Shown: piece after piece, positions 1 through 7,483 of the stretch
Position numbering within the stretch: the first letter of the stretch is position 1
How the letters are laid out: the number at the start of each line of letters is the position of its first letter
Program-made: the position numbers and the translations under genes
The notes under the pieces: model-generated
What the model was told of the DNA's origin: nothing
Seen by the model: the letters and a program-made list of their open reading frames with translations, nothing else
The model's database searches: none
Source of the DNA: JBCCQL01 sp039414355
GTDB lineage: Bacteria > Planctomycetota > Planctomycetia > Pirellulales > Lacipirellulaceae
DNA length: 64,000 nucleotides
Direction: 5' to 3'
Assembly: GCA_039414355.1 (NCBI GenBank)
Contig: JBCDJN010000015.1
Span: forward strand, 1-64,000

Positions 1-475
1 CCCTCGGCGCGGCGCCCCGCTGCGCGGCGTTCGCCCCCGCCAACCGATTGCGGCCGCCAAGGCCGAAGTCGTCCTCGGCGCCCATGAAGCCGATCAACGC
101 CCGCGGCCCGTACAGCTGGCCGCCGTCCGCGGCGACGGGCGGCAGCCACACCGGTCCGCAACGGCAGAACGACCCGACGCCACCGCAGAAGCCGCAGCAG
201 CCCGAGCCGACGCCAAACCAATAGGGGTTGGCATAGCGGTAGAAGCCGGGCCCCGCAACGAAGACCCCGCCCGTGCCCGAGACGCCCGCGACCTGGGCGC
301 TTCGCACCTGACTGCTACTGAAGCTCGACGTGCGGCCGAGGATGCTGGTCGATCGCGTTGTCGATCCCAACATTGCCGGCCGCGACGGCGAGTCGCCCGG
401 GAATCGGACCTGCGCATCGGCGCCGCTGATCGCAACGATCGAGACCGCCAACGCAAGCAACGTTCGCTTCGCCAT
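1..475 (-). CDS. Secreted Gly/Ser-rich hypothetical protein (partial, C-terminus outside window)
   Basis: The gene starts at an ATG on the minus strand at 475 and runs off the left edge, leaving about 158 residues. The first 22 residues (MAKRTLLALAVSIVAISGADA) form a typical Sec signal peptide, so the product is probably exported. The mature part is low in charge: a Ser/Thr-rich stretch (residues 36-55), then a Gly/Cys/Phe-rich region with several CCGFCGG-type cysteines near residues 93-107. I do not recognise a family; planctomycetes encode many such short secreted proteins. No role can be assigned. Its upstream neighbour on the same strand is a membrane protein about 80 bases away, so the two may or may not be co-transcribed. 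Confidence 0.6.
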   Translation of the reverse strand, partial: MAKRTLLALAVSIVAISGADAQVRFPGDSPSRPAMLGSTTRSTSILGRTSSFSSSQVRSAQVAGVSGTGGVFVAGPGFYRYANPYWFGVGSGCCGFCGGVGSFCRCGPVWLPPVAADGGQLYGPRALIGFMGAEDDFGLGGRNRLAGANAAQRGAAPR

Positions 476-556
476 GCCACGCTCCCGCGGAAGAGCCGAT
501 TGCCGCTACTACGGATTAGACCGCTGGGCGACGCGAACGCCAACTCAATTCGCGAC

Positions 557-988
557 TTAGTCATCGATGTCGCGGTAGATATTTCGCCGGTAGACGACAA
601 AGTAAGCGGCTTGGGCAAGGCAGCTAGCCGCCACGCAGACCGGTGCGAACCAGGCGTATCCCCCGCCGGTTGCGATCGCGAAGGCGAAGCCGAGAGTCAC
701 GTCCGCCACCGCGCCCAAGCACAACGCCACGAAGACGGTGAGCCCCATCACCACGGCAAACAAGAGCACCACCCGCCAGGCCGGCAGGCGATGGCCAACC
801 TGCAGTCGGTTGCCCAAGAGCAGAACCACACCGACCACGCACGGAGTGACCACTAGGTGCGCCACCACCGTTCTTGCCCCCAGGGCGACGGCGGCCGATC
901 GCAACGAAGCCGCGGCAACCGCCGCAATCGCCAACGCCGCCATCAAGCGTCCAAGCGAGAAGCGGAACGCGTCCCCACGCATCAGCAT
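557..988 (-). CDS. Small multi-pass membrane protein, unknown
   Basis: This 143-residue protein has about four hydrophobic helices (near residues 12-35, 39-60, 70-95 and 100-128) and a short charged C-terminus (RRNIYRDIDD). Its ATG overlaps the stop of the upstream glycyl-tRNA synthetase by 7 bases (ATGCTGA), which suggests translational coupling, although the functions look unrelated. A second ATG two codons in could also serve as start. I do not recognise the family. It is probably an inner-membrane protein of unknown role. Confidence 0.6.
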   Translation of the reverse strand: MLMRGDAFRFSLGRLMAALAIAAVAAASLRSAAVALGARTVVAHLVVTPCVVGVVLLLGNRLQVGHRLPAWRVVLLFAVVMGLTVFVALCLGAVADVTLGFAFAIATGGGYAWFAPVCVAASCLAQAAYFVVYRRNIYRDIDD

Positions 989-2664
989 TCGCCGGTGACG
1001 CGGCGCTCGATCTCTTCTACCACGTCGTCCAGCTTCACGCGGACCTGCTCCAGCGAGTCGCGGTCGCGGAGCGTGACGGTCTTGTCGGTGAGCGTCTCGC
1101 CGTCCACGGTCAAGCAGTAGGGCGTGCCCGCCTCGTCTTGCCGGCGGTAGCGGCGGCCGACGGCGCCCTTCTCATCGTAGAACGCGGGGAACCTCTTCTT
1201 GAGCGCCCGGTAGAGGTCCTTGGCGACTTCCGGCATGCCATCCTTCTTGACCAGCGGGAAGACCGCCGCCTTGATCGGCGCCAGCCGCGGGTGGAGCTTC
1301 ATCACCGTGCGGGTCTGCTCCTTGCCCTTGTCGTCCGGGGCGGTGTCCTCGGTGTACGCCTCGCACAAGAAAGCGAGCGCCCCGCGGTCGGCGCCGGCGG
1401 AGGGCTCAATCACGTGCGGCGTGAAGCGCTCGTTCGTCACGTCGTCCCGGTAGGTCAGGTCCTTGCCGCTGCCGCGGTGAACGGGCTTGCCGTCTTCGCC
1501 AAGCTGCACGGTGAGCGGGTCGCTCGCCGGGTCGAGCTTGCCCTCCATGTGGCTGCGGAGGTCGAAGTCGCCGCGGTGGGCGATGCCCTCAAGCTCGCCG
1601 TACTCGCCCTCGGGCAGGAACGGGAAGGCGTACTCGATGTCGGCCGTTCCGGTGGAGTAGTGACTGAGCTCGTCGGCGTGGTGCTCGCGGAGGATGAGGT
1701 TCTCGTCCGAGAGCCCGAGCCCCTTGTACCAGGCCATCCGCCGGTCGCGCCAGTATTTGTACCAATCCTGCGACGTGTCCGGGTGGCAGAAGAACTCAAT
1801 CTCCATCTGCTCAAACTCGCGGCTGCGGAAAGTGAAGTTCCGCGGCGTGATCTCGTTGCGGAAGCTCTTACCGATCTGCGCGATGCCAAACGGCACCCGC
1901 ACCCGCGAGCTATCAACCACGTTCTTGAAGTTGACGAAGATCCCCTGCGCCGTCTCCGGCCGGAGGAACGCCCTGCCCTCCTCGCCGGCGAGGGCGCCGA
2001 CGGTGGTGGGGAACATCAGGTTGAAGTCACGCGGTTCGGTCAGCGTGCCGAGCTCGCTCGCTTCGGGGGCGAGGGCGCTCGCGAAGTCGGCGACGTCGAT
2101 CTTGTCGAGCGTTGTCAGATCCCCGTCCCAGGCGAGCTCGTTCGAGTTTTTTGACCGGAGCCCAAATAGCTTCAGTGCTTTTTTCTCGAGGTCTGGTTGT
2201 TCGTCTTCGGCAATCGTTGTGACGAATACCTTCTCAACCTGCTGAGGTTTCGCCTCCTTAACGCTCTCCGAAACATCCTTCTGCTGACCCTTCACTGTCT
2301 TGCCAGGACAGCTCACCCACCGCCCGCGCACTTGGTCGTAGCGGTAACGCCGCTTGGACTGTCGGCAATCGACCATCTGATCGACGAAGAGATCGAAGTG
2401 CCCGCTCGCCTTCCACACCTGCGGGTGCATGATGATCGTGCAATCGAGGCCGGTCATCTCGTAGGTGGCGAGGGCGCCGGGGTAAACGCCCAGGTCGTCG
2501 TGGCCGGAGACCATGTCGTGCCACCACGCCTCTTTGAGGTTGCGCTTGAGCTCCACGCCCAGCGGCCCGTAGTCCCAGAAGCCGTTGAGGCCGCCGTAGA
2601 TCTCGCTCGACTGAAACAAGAACCCTCGCCGCTTGCAGAGCGAGACGAGCTTTTCCATTTCCAT
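982..2664 (-). CDS. glyS: Glycine--tRNA ligase, dimeric (alpha2) class II type
   Basis: The enzyme charges tRNA-Gly with glycine in the cytoplasm. This is the single-chain, bacterial/eukaryal-type enzyme (about 560 residues), not the alpha2beta2 GlyQ/GlyS form. The N-terminus begins MEKLVSLCKRRGF and continues into an IYGGLNGFWDYGPLG segment, both characteristic of the family. The motif-2 region with FRNEITPR is followed by EFEQMEIEFF; the C-terminal anticodon-binding domain contains VGRRYRRQDEAGTPYC. I start at ATG 2664; TTG 2679 or ATG 2658 are also possible. It lies between comB and a small membrane gene on the same strand. A stretch near residues 130-215 is longer and more charged than in compact homologues, as is common in these insert-bearing enzymes. 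Confidence 0.95.
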   Translation of the reverse strand: MEMEKLVSLCKRRGFLFQSSEIYGGLNGFWDYGPLGVELKRNLKEAWWHDMVSGHDDLGVYPGALATYEMTGLDCTIIMHPQVWKASGHFDLFVDQMVDCRQSKRRYRYDQVRGRWVSCPGKTVKGQQKDVSESVKEAKPQQVEKVFVTTIAEDEQPDLEKKALKLFGLRSKNSNELAWDGDLTTLDKIDVADFASALAPEASELGTLTEPRDFNLMFPTTVGALAGEEGRAFLRPETAQGIFVNFKNVVDSSRVRVPFGIAQIGKSFRNEITPRNFTFRSREFEQMEIEFFCHPDTSQDWYKYWRDRRMAWYKGLGLSDENLILREHHADELSHYSTGTADIEYAFPFLPEGEYGELEGIAHRGDFDLRSHMEGKLDPASDPLTVQLGEDGKPVHRGSGKDLTYRDDVTNERFTPHVIEPSAGADRGALAFLCEAYTEDTAPDDKGKEQTRTVMKLHPRLAPIKAAVFPLVKKDGMPEVAKDLYRALKKRFPAFYDEKGAVGRRYRRQDEAGTPYCLTVDGETLTDKTVTLRDRDSLEQVRVKLDDVVEEIERRVTGEC

Positions 2665-2693
2665 GAGTTGTTTCGCCAATCGTGGTTCTTAGT

Positions 2694-2710
2694 CGCGGGT
2701 TCAGCCCGCG
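2694..2710. repeat. Short hairpin between comB and glyS
   Basis: CGCGGG and CCCGCG form a 6-bp stem around a 5-base TTCAG loop, just after the comB stop (2716) and about 30 bases before the glyS start. There is no U-run after it on the minus strand, so it is not a convincing terminator. It may be a small dispersed repeat or an mRNA structure in the glyS leader. Confidence 0.4.
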
Positions 2711-2715
2711 TTTCG

Positions 2716-3465
2716 TTAGTGCGCGGTGATACGCCCGGTCTTCGGGTCGTACTCCGGCACGATGTCGAGCGCGTCGATCGCCGCGCACTCGGGAAGGTCT
2801 TCGTCCATGTCGAGCTCCAGCAGGTTCTTGCCGCCCGGCGTGTCGCGGAGTTCCATGGCGAGTTGCTGGCTCGGCGTGCGGCCGAGGGCTCGGGCGGTGG
2901 TGAGCAGCTCTTGCCACTCGCCGAGCACGCGGTCGGCTTGATCGTTCGTGTCGCGGTGGCCGTGCTCCATCAAGCCCACGGCGATGGCGCCGGCGGCCAG
3001 GCGATCTTCGCGGGTCACGTGGCCGCTGGTGCCCGCGCAGAGCAGGTGCACAGCCGGCTCTTCTCGAAGAGACTCTACCACCGCCGACAGGTTCACCGCC
3101 GCTCCCACCACCACCCGCCGGGCGAGCCGGGCGTGCGTGAGTGCCGCCGTGCCGTTGGTGGTGGTGAAGAAGACCTTCTTGCCGAACACCGTGTCGGGCG
3201 TGTACTCCAGCGGCGAATTGCCCAGGTCGAATCCCTCGATGGTCACGCCGCCCCTCTCGCCACCCAGGATCACGCTCTCTCGCCCCGCCCGCTCAGCGGC
3301 ACGCACGACGCCGGCAACATCCAGAAACGCCTGCACCTCCGCGGCGCCCGACGCGAGCGCCCGGCAGATAGTCGTCGACGCCCGCAGCAGGTCGATCACC
3401 ACCACGGCATCGCCGGCGAGATCGGACTCGCTGACGAACTGCGGCAAGTAGTGGCAATGGAGCAT
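2716..3465 (-). CDS. comB: 2-phosphosulfolactate phosphatase family protein (ComB-like)
   Basis: ComB proteins hydrolyse 2-phosphosulfolactate to sulfolactate, a step of coenzyme M biosynthesis in methanogens. Bacterial homologues are widespread, probably for sulfolactate or related sulfonate metabolism. The N-terminal half carries the family segment VVVIDLLRASTTI (about residues 20-32). Later come GGERGGVTIEGFDLGNSP and the KKVFFTTTNGTAAL block. The length of 249 residues is normal for the family. I start at ATG 3465; an upstream extension to 3507 would be translated from a GGGGGCT tandem repeat and is unlikely. No other coenzyme M gene is nearby, so the substrate in this organism is uncertain. 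Confidence 0.88.
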   Translation of the reverse strand: MLHCHYLPQFVSESDLAGDAVVVIDLLRASTTICRALASGAAEVQAFLDVAGVVRAAERAGRESVILGGERGGVTIEGFDLGNSPLEYTPDTVFGKKVFFTTTNGTAALTHARLARRVVVGAAVNLSAVVESLREEPAVHLLCAGTSGHVTREDRLAAGAIAVGLMEHGHRDTNDQADRVLGEWQELLTTARALGRTPSQQLAMELRDTPGGKNLLELDMDEDLPECAAIDALDIVPEYDPKTGRITAH

Positions 3466-3470
3466 CGAGC

Positions 3471-3493
3471 GGGGGCTGGGGGCTGGGGGCTGG
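3471..3493. repeat. GGGGGCT heptamer tandem repeat upstream of comB
   Basis: Three consecutive copies of GGGGGCT followed by GG lie five bases upstream of the comB ATG (comB is on the minus strand). The same heptamer is found at 24593-24627 and, inverted, at 24708-24740. A looser stretch built from CCTGAAG/CCTGAGG words follows at 3503-3540. No Shine-Dalgarno sequence separates the array from the start codon. Confidence 0.8.
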
Positions 3494-3554
3494 TCGTTTT
3501 CCCTCAAGCCTGAGGCCAGAGTCCTGAAGCCGGAAACCTAACCCCTTGCGGGAG

Positions 3555-3584
3555 TTGCCATTCTGTCGCCGGCGGCTTTAGTCT
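3555..3584 (+). promoter_or_regulatory. Possible promoter for the menaquinone operon
   Basis: TTGCCA (3555-3560) and TAGTCT (3579-3584) are spaced by 18 bases and lie 27 bases before the menG ATG, in the only non-coding gap between divergent comB and menG. The match to the sigma-70 consensus is partial. Confidence 0.25.
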
Positions 3585-3610
3585 GGTAGCCCCTTCGCCA
3601 CGAGCCGCCG

Positions 3611-4426
3611 ATGACTACCACCGCCACCTCGCCCGCCAAAAACACGGAATGTGGGCCCGCTGTGGACAAGTCGGGAGACCGCGTCCGCCGCATGTTCGGC
3701 GAGATCGCCCCTCGGTACGACTTTCTCAATCACCTTCTGAGCGGCAATGTCGACCGGTACTGGCGTTGGCGGACGACGAGACTCGTGCCGCCTGACCCGC
3801 AGGGCGCCCCGCTGCTCGACCTCTGCACCGGAACGGGCGACCTGGCGCTGGCCTACGACAAGGCGGCCGGCGGCCGGCTGCCGATTGTCGCCTCCGACTT
3901 CTGCCGTGAGATGCTCGACCTAGGACGCGAGAAGGGTGAGAAGCGGAAACTCAACGACCACATCCAGTGGATCGAGGCGGACGCCCAGGACCTGCCGTTC
4001 GCGTCGAACGCCTACCAGATCGTCACGGCGGCGTTCGGCTTGCGAAACGTCGCCGATACGGACCAGGGCCTCCGCGAGATGACCCGCGTCTGCCAGCCGG
4101 GCGGGAAGGTGGCGATCCTTGAGTTCACCACGCCACGCCGGCAGCCGCTGCGCAGTGCGTACGGGTGGTACTTCAAGAACGTGCTGCCGCGGATCGGCCA
4201 GACGCTCATGCGGAACAACTCCGCCGCGTACGAGTACCTACCGGAGAGCGTCGGCCAGTTCTACGAGTACGAACAACTTACCGAGCGAATGGAAGCCGCC
4301 GGGCTGGACGACGTGCAGTACCACCCGATGACGTTCGGCGTCGCGACGCTCTACGTCGGCAAGAAGGTGACCGGCGGCGCCAGGGCGGAAGGCGGAGGGC
4401 GGAGGGCGGAACCCGATGGCGACTGA
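3611..4426 (+). CDS. menG: Demethylmenaquinone methyltransferase (UbiE/MenG family)
   Basis: The enzyme uses S-adenosylmethionine to methylate demethylmenaquinone, the last step of menaquinone synthesis. The SAM-binding Rossmann motif LLDLCTGTGDLAL is at about residues 73-85. The UbiE signature FGLRNVADTDQGLREM and the PGGKVAILEF block follow. The C-terminal catalytic domain ends at VATLYVGKKV. After that, about 20 residues rich in Gly, Arg and Glu are encoded by a GGAGGGC tandem repeat and look like a tail added by the repeat. It is the first gene of an operon with ubiX (11-base overlap), ubiA and mqnE. In organisms with the futalosine route this gene is called mqnG. Confidence 0.93.
   Translation: MTTTATSPAKNTECGPAVDKSGDRVRRMFGEIAPRYDFLNHLLSGNVDRYWRWRTTRLVPPDPQGAPLLDLCTGTGDLALAYDKAAGGRLPIVASDFCREMLDLGREKGEKRKLNDHIQWIEADAQDLPFASNAYQIVTAAFGLRNVADTDQGLREMTRVCQPGGKVAILEFTTPRRQPLRSAYGWYFKNVLPRIGQTLMRNNSAAYEYLPESVGQFYEYEQLTERMEAAGLDDVQYHPMTFGVATLYVGKKVTGGARAEGGGRRAEPDGD
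4382..4411. repeat. Purine-rich GGAGGGC tandem repeat at the menG end / ubiX start
   Basis: About four imperfect copies of a 7- to 8-base unit (AGGGCGGA, AGGCGG, AGGGCGG, AGGGCGGA) encode the C-terminal tail of MenG and end five bases before the ubiX ATG at 4416. The GGAGGG words may act as the ribosome-binding site of ubiX. Confidence 0.75.
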
Positions 4427-5072
4427 CCGACCGATCGTCCTGGGCATCACCGGCGCCAGCGGCGCGCCGTACGCCGTTCGACTGCTCGACGTGCTCCAGC
4501 GCGGCGGCCACGAGGTTCACCTCTCGATCAGCCCCTCCGGCGCCGCGGTGATCGAGCAAGAACTCGGCGTGAAGATCGACCTCAAAGAGTTCGATCCTCA
4601 GCAGCTCTCGCCCGAACGCATCCGCGAACAGACGCCGTGGTTCCCAGCGGGCAGCCAACCGCAAACAGCCAACAGCGGAGCGAAGCTCCACTATCACCAC
4701 TGGCAAAACTTCATGGCCCCCATCGCCAGCGGCAGTTTCTTGGCCGGCGGCACGGTCATCTGCCCCTGCAGCGGCACGACGCTTGCCGCCGTGGCGTCGG
4801 GCATTGAGAGCAACCTCATCCAGCGAGCGGCGGAGGTCGCCCTCAAAGAACGCCGCAAGCTGGTCTTGGTGCCGCGGGAGACGCCGATCTCGCCGACCTA
4901 CGTCGCCAACATGCAGAAGGCGACCGAAGCCGGCGCCGTTGTCCTGCCCGCGATGCCCGGTTGGTACCACGGCGTGAGCGACCTGGGCGACATCGTCGAT
5001 TTTGTCGTCGCGCGAATCTGCGATCAGCTCGGCGTCGACAACGGCCTCATGAAGCGTTGGGGCGCCGAGTAG
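4416..5072 (+). CDS. ubiX: UbiX-family flavin prenyltransferase (MqnM-type)
   Basis: UbiX joins dimethylallyl phosphate to FMN to make the prenylated flavin needed by UbiD-type decarboxylases. In the futalosine menaquinone route, UbiX-, UbiD- and UbiA-like proteins act late. The flavin-binding motif GITGASGAPYAVRLL is at residues 10-24. MAPIASGSF (about 100-108) and PCSGTTLAAVASG follow, then RKLVLVPRETP and the C-terminal PAMPGWYHG. Between residues 70 and 98 there is an extra segment containing GSQPQTANSG, encoded partly by a CAACAGCC-like quasi-repeat (4655-4680), that typical UbiX proteins lack. The gene overlaps menG by 11 bases. The UbiD partner is not in the window. Confidence 0.92.
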   Translation: MATDRPIVLGITGASGAPYAVRLLDVLQRGGHEVHLSISPSGAAVIEQELGVKIDLKEFDPQQLSPERIREQTPWFPAGSQPQTANSGAKLHYHHWQNFMAPIASGSFLAGGTVICPCSGTTLAAVASGIESNLIQRAAEVALKERRKLVLVPRETPISPTYVANMQKATEAGAVVLPAMPGWYHGVSDLGDIVDFVVARICDQLGVDNGLMKRWGAE

Positions 5073-5081
5073 CCACACCAC

Positions 5082-5281
5082 CCAGGCCCGGAGGGCCGAC
5101 AGCGCATAGCCAGGGGCGTAAGCCCCTGGGAACAATCCGAACGAAGACGGAAGCCCCGGAGGGGCGGCAGCATTGCGTCTCGCCCATTTGCTGCCGCCCC
5201 TCCGGGGCTATCGACTAACAAACCAATCGACACCCTGGGGCTCACGCCCCTGGCTACGCTCTTTCGCCCCTCCGGGGCTAC
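5082..5281. repeat. Large composite palindromic repeat (about 200 bp)
   Basis: The spacer between ubiX and ubiA is an imperfect palindrome. Its centre pairs AGCCCCGGAGGGGCGGCAG (about 5152-5170) with its complement at about 5199-5217. The outer arms carry AGCCAGGGGCGTAAGCCCCTGG (from about 5107) and its inverted counterpart near 5235-5256, and a final CGCCCCTCCGGGGCT block ends at 5280. Each inner word is itself a short hairpin. Repeats of this style are common in planctomycete genomes as far as I recall. It ends four bases before the ubiA ATG and encodes no credible protein. Confidence 0.85.
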
Positions 5282-5284
5282 CGA

Positions 5285-6313
5285 ATGCTGCAAACCGTCC
5301 GCCATCTTCTATCGCTCATCCGGTTCAGCCACACGGTCTTTGCGTTGCCGTTTGCGATGCTGGCGGCGTTGATGGCTTGGTATCTGCAAGGCGCGGAACC
5401 GAGACTCCCAAGAGACACAGAGAAGTACCCGGACGTTGTTTTTGAAGCACCAAGCAAGGCCGAGGGTGTTGCGAGGTTTGAAGTCTGGTCTGTCGAATCC
5501 ACCAGCTATGTCGGGGCCCCAGCAATCTGGTTTGGAGCGCGGTGGCAAGAACTCCTTGGCATCGTCCTCTGCATGGTGTTCGCCCGCAGTGCGGCGATGG
5601 CGTTCAATCGGGTCGTCGATCGCAAGATCGACGCCGAGAATCCTCGGACCGCCGGGCGTCACTTGCCGGCGGGGGTGCTGAGCTTGCTTCAGGTGAACCT
5701 GTTCACGCTGTTCTGCGCGATGGGCTTTGTGGCGAGCACGGCGTTGTTCCTCCCGAACTGGCTGCCGATGGCGCTCAGCGTGCCGGTGCTGCTGTTCTTG
5801 TGCGGGTACAGCTACACCAAGCGGTTCACGTCGCTCGCCCACTTCTGGCTGGGGGCGGCGCTGGCGATGTCACCCGTGGCGGCGTGGATCGCCATTCGGG
5901 GCGAGGCGGTCATCGCTGACCCCACCGATCTGCTGCCCGCCGTGGTCCTCGGCGGGGCGGTCATGACCTGGGTGGCGGGGTTCGACATCCTCTACGCCTG
6001 CCAGGATTTCGAGTTTGACAAAGAGGCAAAACTGCACAGCGTCCCCACCGCCCTGGGCATCCCCGGCGCCCTGCGGCTGGCCGCGGCGTGCCACGCGGCT
6101 ACAGTGTTGTGTCTGACCGCGTTGCCGTGGTTCTACCCGCCCTTCGGGTGGCTCTACGGCCTGGGCATCGCCGCCATCGCCCTCCTGCTGCTCTACGAGC
6201 ACCTGCTGGTAAAGCCGAGCGACATGGACCGCGTGAACCTGGCGTTCTTTCACGTCAACGCGGTGATAAGTGTTGGACTGTTAGTCGTCGGTACGATCGA
6301 CCTTCTGGTGTAA
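5285..6313 (+). CDS. ubiA: UbiA-family polyprenyltransferase (MqnP-type)
   Basis: This integral membrane enzyme should attach the polyprenyl chain to the naphthoate ring precursor in menaquinone synthesis. The first aspartate-rich motif, NRVVDRKIDAENPRT, lies at about residues 109-123. The second, DILYACQDFEFDKEAKLHSVP, lies near 231-251. About eight or nine hydrophobic helices are visible. Unusual is an insertion of about 50 mostly polar residues (36-84) between the first helix and the helix preceding motif 1. Its DNA (about 5395-5540) is lower in GC than its surroundings. The ATG directly follows the palindromic repeat and has no Shine-Dalgarno sequence. mqnE begins five bases after the stop. 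Confidence 0.9.
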   Translation: MLQTVRHLLSLIRFSHTVFALPFAMLAALMAWYLQGAEPRLPRDTEKYPDVVFEAPSKAEGVARFEVWSVESTSYVGAPAIWFGARWQELLGIVLCMVFARSAAMAFNRVVDRKIDAENPRTAGRHLPAGVLSLLQVNLFTLFCAMGFVASTALFLPNWLPMALSVPVLLFLCGYSYTKRFTSLAHFWLGAALAMSPVAAWIAIRGEAVIADPTDLLPAVVLGGAVMTWVAGFDILYACQDFEFDKEAKLHSVPTALGIPGALRLAAACHAATVLCLTALPWFYPPFGWLYGLGIAAIALLLLYEHLLVKPSDMDRVNLAFFHVNAVISVGLLVVGTIDLLV

Positions 6314-6317
6314 CAAC

Positions 6318-7478
6318 ATGCTGCGAACTTCCTCTGAAATCCTGAAGCCTATCCGCGAGAAGGTCGAAGCCGGTGAGCGGCTAACGTTCGACGACGGCCT
6401 GCTGCTCGAGTCGCCCGAGGTCCCGCTGCCGGAGCTTGGCGAGCTGGCCAACGTGGTGCGCGAGCGGAAGAACGGCAACGCCGGTTACTACAACATCAAC
6501 ACGCACCTCAACGCAACCAACGTCTGCGTTTACCGTTGCACGTTCTGCGCGTTCCGCTCCGACCTGCGTGACCCCAAGGGGTACTGGATGCAGGACGAGC
6601 AGATCCTGGAGCGCGGCCGCGAGGCGACCGAGAACGGCTGCACGGAGATGCACATCGTCGGCGGCCTGCACCACCAGGCGAAGTACGACTGGTACCGCAA
6701 GGTGGTGAGCCTGCTGCACGACCATTACCCCACGCTGCACCTCAAGGCGTGGACGCCGGTCGAGATCGACTGGTTCGCCCGGCTCACCAAGAAGCCGCTC
6801 CGCTGGGTGCTGCAGGATATGAAGGAGGCGGGCCTCGGCAGCTTGCCGGGCGGCGGGGCAGAAATCTTCCACCCCGAGGTCCGCAACCAAATCTGCGAGC
6901 ACAAGGCGGACTCCAAGCGGTGGTTCGAGACGCACCGCGAGACCCACGCGTTGGGCCTGCGGTCCAATTGCACGATGCTCTACGGGCACATCGAGCAGCC
7001 GTATCACCGCATCGATCACCTGATCCGGTTGCGTGACCTGCAGGATCAGTCGCTCGCCGCGGGACATGATGGATTCCAAACATTCATCCCGCTGGCGTTC
7101 CACCCGGAGAACAACAAGCTGGGCGAAGAGCGGAAGATCAAGAAGCCGTCAGCGTTAATGGACTTGCGGCAGATGGCGATCGCGCGGCTGATGCTGGACA
7201 ACATCCCGCACATGAAGGCGTACTGGATCATGCTGGGGATCGAGACCGCCCAGGCCGCCTTGGCGTACGGCGCCGATGACATCGACGGCACCGTTCGCCA
7301 CGAACTGATCTACCACGACGCCGGCGCCACGACGCCTGAGATCATGAGCGTAGCCGACATCGAGCGGATCATCCGCGAAGCGGGCCGCGAGCCGATTGAA
7401 CGCGACACGCTGTACCGCCGCGTTGAGCGGAGCTCCGAGAGCTGGCAAGCCGGCGAGCAGCTCGTCGCCGCGAACTGA
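6318..7478 (+). CDS. mqnE: Aminofutalosine synthase, radical SAM (MqnE)
   Basis: MqnE joins 3-[(1-carboxyvinyl)oxy]benzoate and SAM to form aminofutalosine, an early step of the futalosine menaquinone pathway. The radical SAM cluster motif CVYRCTFC has Cys70, Cys74 and Cys77. NGCTEMHIVGGLHHQ and the FQTFIPLAFHPENN and GADDIDGTV blocks match the MqnE/MqnC group. The N-terminal LTFDDGLLL is typical of MqnE, as are KAWTPVEIDWFARLT and the middle GGGAEIF. Length 386 residues is normal. It is the fourth gene of the menaquinone operon, which confirms that menG, ubiX and ubiA here serve menaquinone rather than ubiquinone. The remaining steps (MqnA, B, C, D, UbiD-type MqnL) must be encoded elsewhere. 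Confidence 0.93.
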   Translation: MLRTSSEILKPIREKVEAGERLTFDDGLLLESPEVPLPELGELANVVRERKNGNAGYYNINTHLNATNVCVYRCTFCAFRSDLRDPKGYWMQDEQILERGREATENGCTEMHIVGGLHHQAKYDWYRKVVSLLHDHYPTLHLKAWTPVEIDWFARLTKKPLRWVLQDMKEAGLGSLPGGGAEIFHPEVRNQICEHKADSKRWFETHRETHALGLRSNCTMLYGHIEQPYHRIDHLIRLRDLQDQSLAAGHDGFQTFIPLAFHPENNKLGEERKIKKPSALMDLRQMAIARLMLDNIPHMKAYWIMLGIETAQAALAYGADDIDGTVRHELIYHDAGATTPEIMSVADIERIIREAGREPIERDTLYRRVERSSESWQAGEQLVAAN

Positions 7479-7483
7479 CGCCG

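Noticed and set aside
874..2154. Plus-strand open frame opposite glyS
   Set aside because: Antisense shadow of glyS with no recognisable domain or start signal.
5024..5305. Minus-strand 93-codon frame in the palindromic repeat
   Set aside because: Encoded wholly by the repeat; no homologue expected, and it overlaps two real genes.
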